DNA of 10,560 bases from Porogramme epimiltina (lineage: Eukaryota > Basidiomycota > Agaricomycetes > Polyporales > Polyporaceae), in NCBI GenBank assembly GCA_900155495.1, contig FTLJ01000375.1, forward strand, positions 1-10,560, given 5' to 3'. Shown in pieces: positions 9,373 to 10,560 of this stretch. Each line of letters starts with the position of its first letter. The stretch's first letter is position 1. The notes under the pieces were generated by a model. That model ran no database searches. It saw nothing but the letters and a program-made list of their open reading frames with translations, and was not told where the DNA came from. The position numbers were made by a program, and so were the translations under genes.

Positions 9373-10560
9373 TCAATGGGCACTGAGTACGAGTGCTATC
9401 GAAAGGTGACCCTCGACATAATCAACCGACAGCGTAATGCCCTTGTTGAAGAAAGCATAATTTGTCTATGACTCACGTCTACGTGTTGGACGAATTCGCA
9501 TACGATGGGAGGTAGACCCTCTCGTGCTTCCTCTACATCTTCTCCTTCTAGGACTGGCCCCAGTCTCTCGCAATCCAATATATTGACGGCGACGGTTGGA
9601 ACGCGAGTGCCCTCAGGCATGACACCTAGGTGCGAGGGGCTACCGAATACGATCCCGTTGAACGTACGAACTGTAGCGTGGCGACAAGGGACGTCATCCA
9701 TTTGATATAGTGCGCCGCGGGGAGAGTCGTGGAGGAAGATGGAGTCAAGACTAGGGTCATGCCTGTCTCCGGCGATGTGCACGTCTGTGAAGTAAAGCAC
9801 TGGTACGACGCGTTCCGTGGTGATACCCCGAGATGAGCAGACGGCGTCGCCATGGAAGACATACCGGTTCGCCATGACGCTAGGGACGTTCTTCCTGGAG
9901 AGCTCCCCAACAAACGTCAGAGAAGCGGGGGCCCATCGAAACCCAGGAGATTGCTCCATCCGTGGGTATATCGTCCACAGGAGTTCCGCGGAGAATGTCT
10001 CGATTTCCAAAAACAGCGCCTGGAGGCGGGATTCTAAGTCTGTTTTACCATCGACGTCCAGCTTCTTCGTATCCACATTGAGTAGCCCGGCGATAGCGAG
10101 GGGTTCGTCACTGGGCTTGCTGGTCATGCGATGGACGAGGAGTGAGACGATCTCCTCAAAGCCGTATGTCTGCTGTCGGGGGCCAAGAATTCCCCATATG
10201 GGAAGGCGCTCCACCACTATGGTCTTGAACGTAGGAAAGCCGTATTGATCGTACCTTTCCTCCATCATCGCCCCTCGAAGCGCGTGAGCCGGCACTATGA
10301 TCTCCTCCGCGAACTCAAAATAAAGTTCTTCTGCAAGTAATGCCTCCTGGAGAGTCCACACACGTTGCATCCATGGACACATAGAGATCCTAAACACGTT
10401 TTCTTCCGGCGGGTTGTTCGGAGAGCAAAGGGTTCGGATGCTCTCGTCGAAGACAAGGACCTTCAAAGCGCGCTGGTACGTATCGCCCATTTTTCGAATG
10501 GCCATCTTGCGCAGTTCCCGCTCCTCCGGGATACAAAGACCATCGATCCAAAACGCGGGT
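9373..10560 (-). CDS. HET-domain (heterokaryon incompatibility) protein, C-terminal part; 5' end beyond window
   Basis: HET proteins act in fungal self/non-self recognition, where some trigger programmed cell death after fusion of incompatible hyphae; most members are untested. The frame is open from the right edge (first whole codon at 10559), so the N-terminus is missing. In residues counted from the edge, the hallmark WIDGLCIPE is at 4-12, MGDTYQRA at 24-31 and W-x-x-x-V-WTLQEALL at 63-75. Further on, RMTSKPSDEPLAIAGLL (144-160) and GFRWAP (206-211) are typical of Agaricomycete HET proteins. No stop interrupts 361 codons. The 3' end has two models. A GTGAGT donor at 9476 with an acceptor ending at 9412 (65 nt) gives a last exon 9411-9373 of 12 codons plus TGA. 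Without splicing the frame stops at 9396. I prefer the spliced form because the donor is a perfect consensus. The gene points the same way as the left gene and may be a relative of it. Confidence 0.88.

Noticed and set aside
9817..10248. 143-codon plus-strand open frame
   Set aside because: Antisense shadow of the HET coding sequence.
1..10560. CRISPR array, bacterial operon or phage content
   Set aside because: Intron-rich genes and fungal families make this eukaryotic DNA, and no regularly spaced repeats were found.

Overview
The window looks like nuclear DNA from a mushroom-forming basidiomycete (Agaricomycetes). The evidence is genes cut by many short introns of about 48-83 nt, with GT..AG ends and CTRAY-type branch sites, and protein families I know mainly from Agaricomycetes. 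All recognisable genes lie on the minus strand. No bacterial-type signals, tRNA, rRNA, CRISPR array or intact transposon were seen.

Layout in the direction of transcription, right to left. (1) 10560 to about 9373 holds the 3' part of a HET-domain (heterokaryon incompatibility) gene whose 5' part lies beyond the right edge. (2) 9372 to 7652 has no gene I can defend. (3) 7622 to 5413 is a complete but broken gene for a secreted GH20 beta-N-acetylhexosaminidase. Ten exon pieces and nine introns can be followed through frameshifts, stops, a 35-base insertion and at least one small deletion. No single open reading frame represents it, so gene callers tend to miss it. (4) 5412 to 3543 is intergenic, with a G-rich tract and a short inverted repeat. 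(5) 3475 to the left edge is one large nine-exon gene of at least 994 codons, still open at base 1. Its N-terminal third matches a common Agaricomycete family of unknown function. Its C-terminal half matches the helical region that, as I recall, precedes the HET domain in large Agaricomycete HET proteins, so a HET domain may lie just left of the window.

Taken together, a dead chitin-degradation gene sits between two genes probably related to self/non-self recognition, the kind of setting expected in a fast-changing accessory region. The sequence does not show that the genes act together. The most useful points are the full-length GH20 relic, the two-module left gene, and a tandem splice acceptor in that gene where one choice gives an immediate stop codon.
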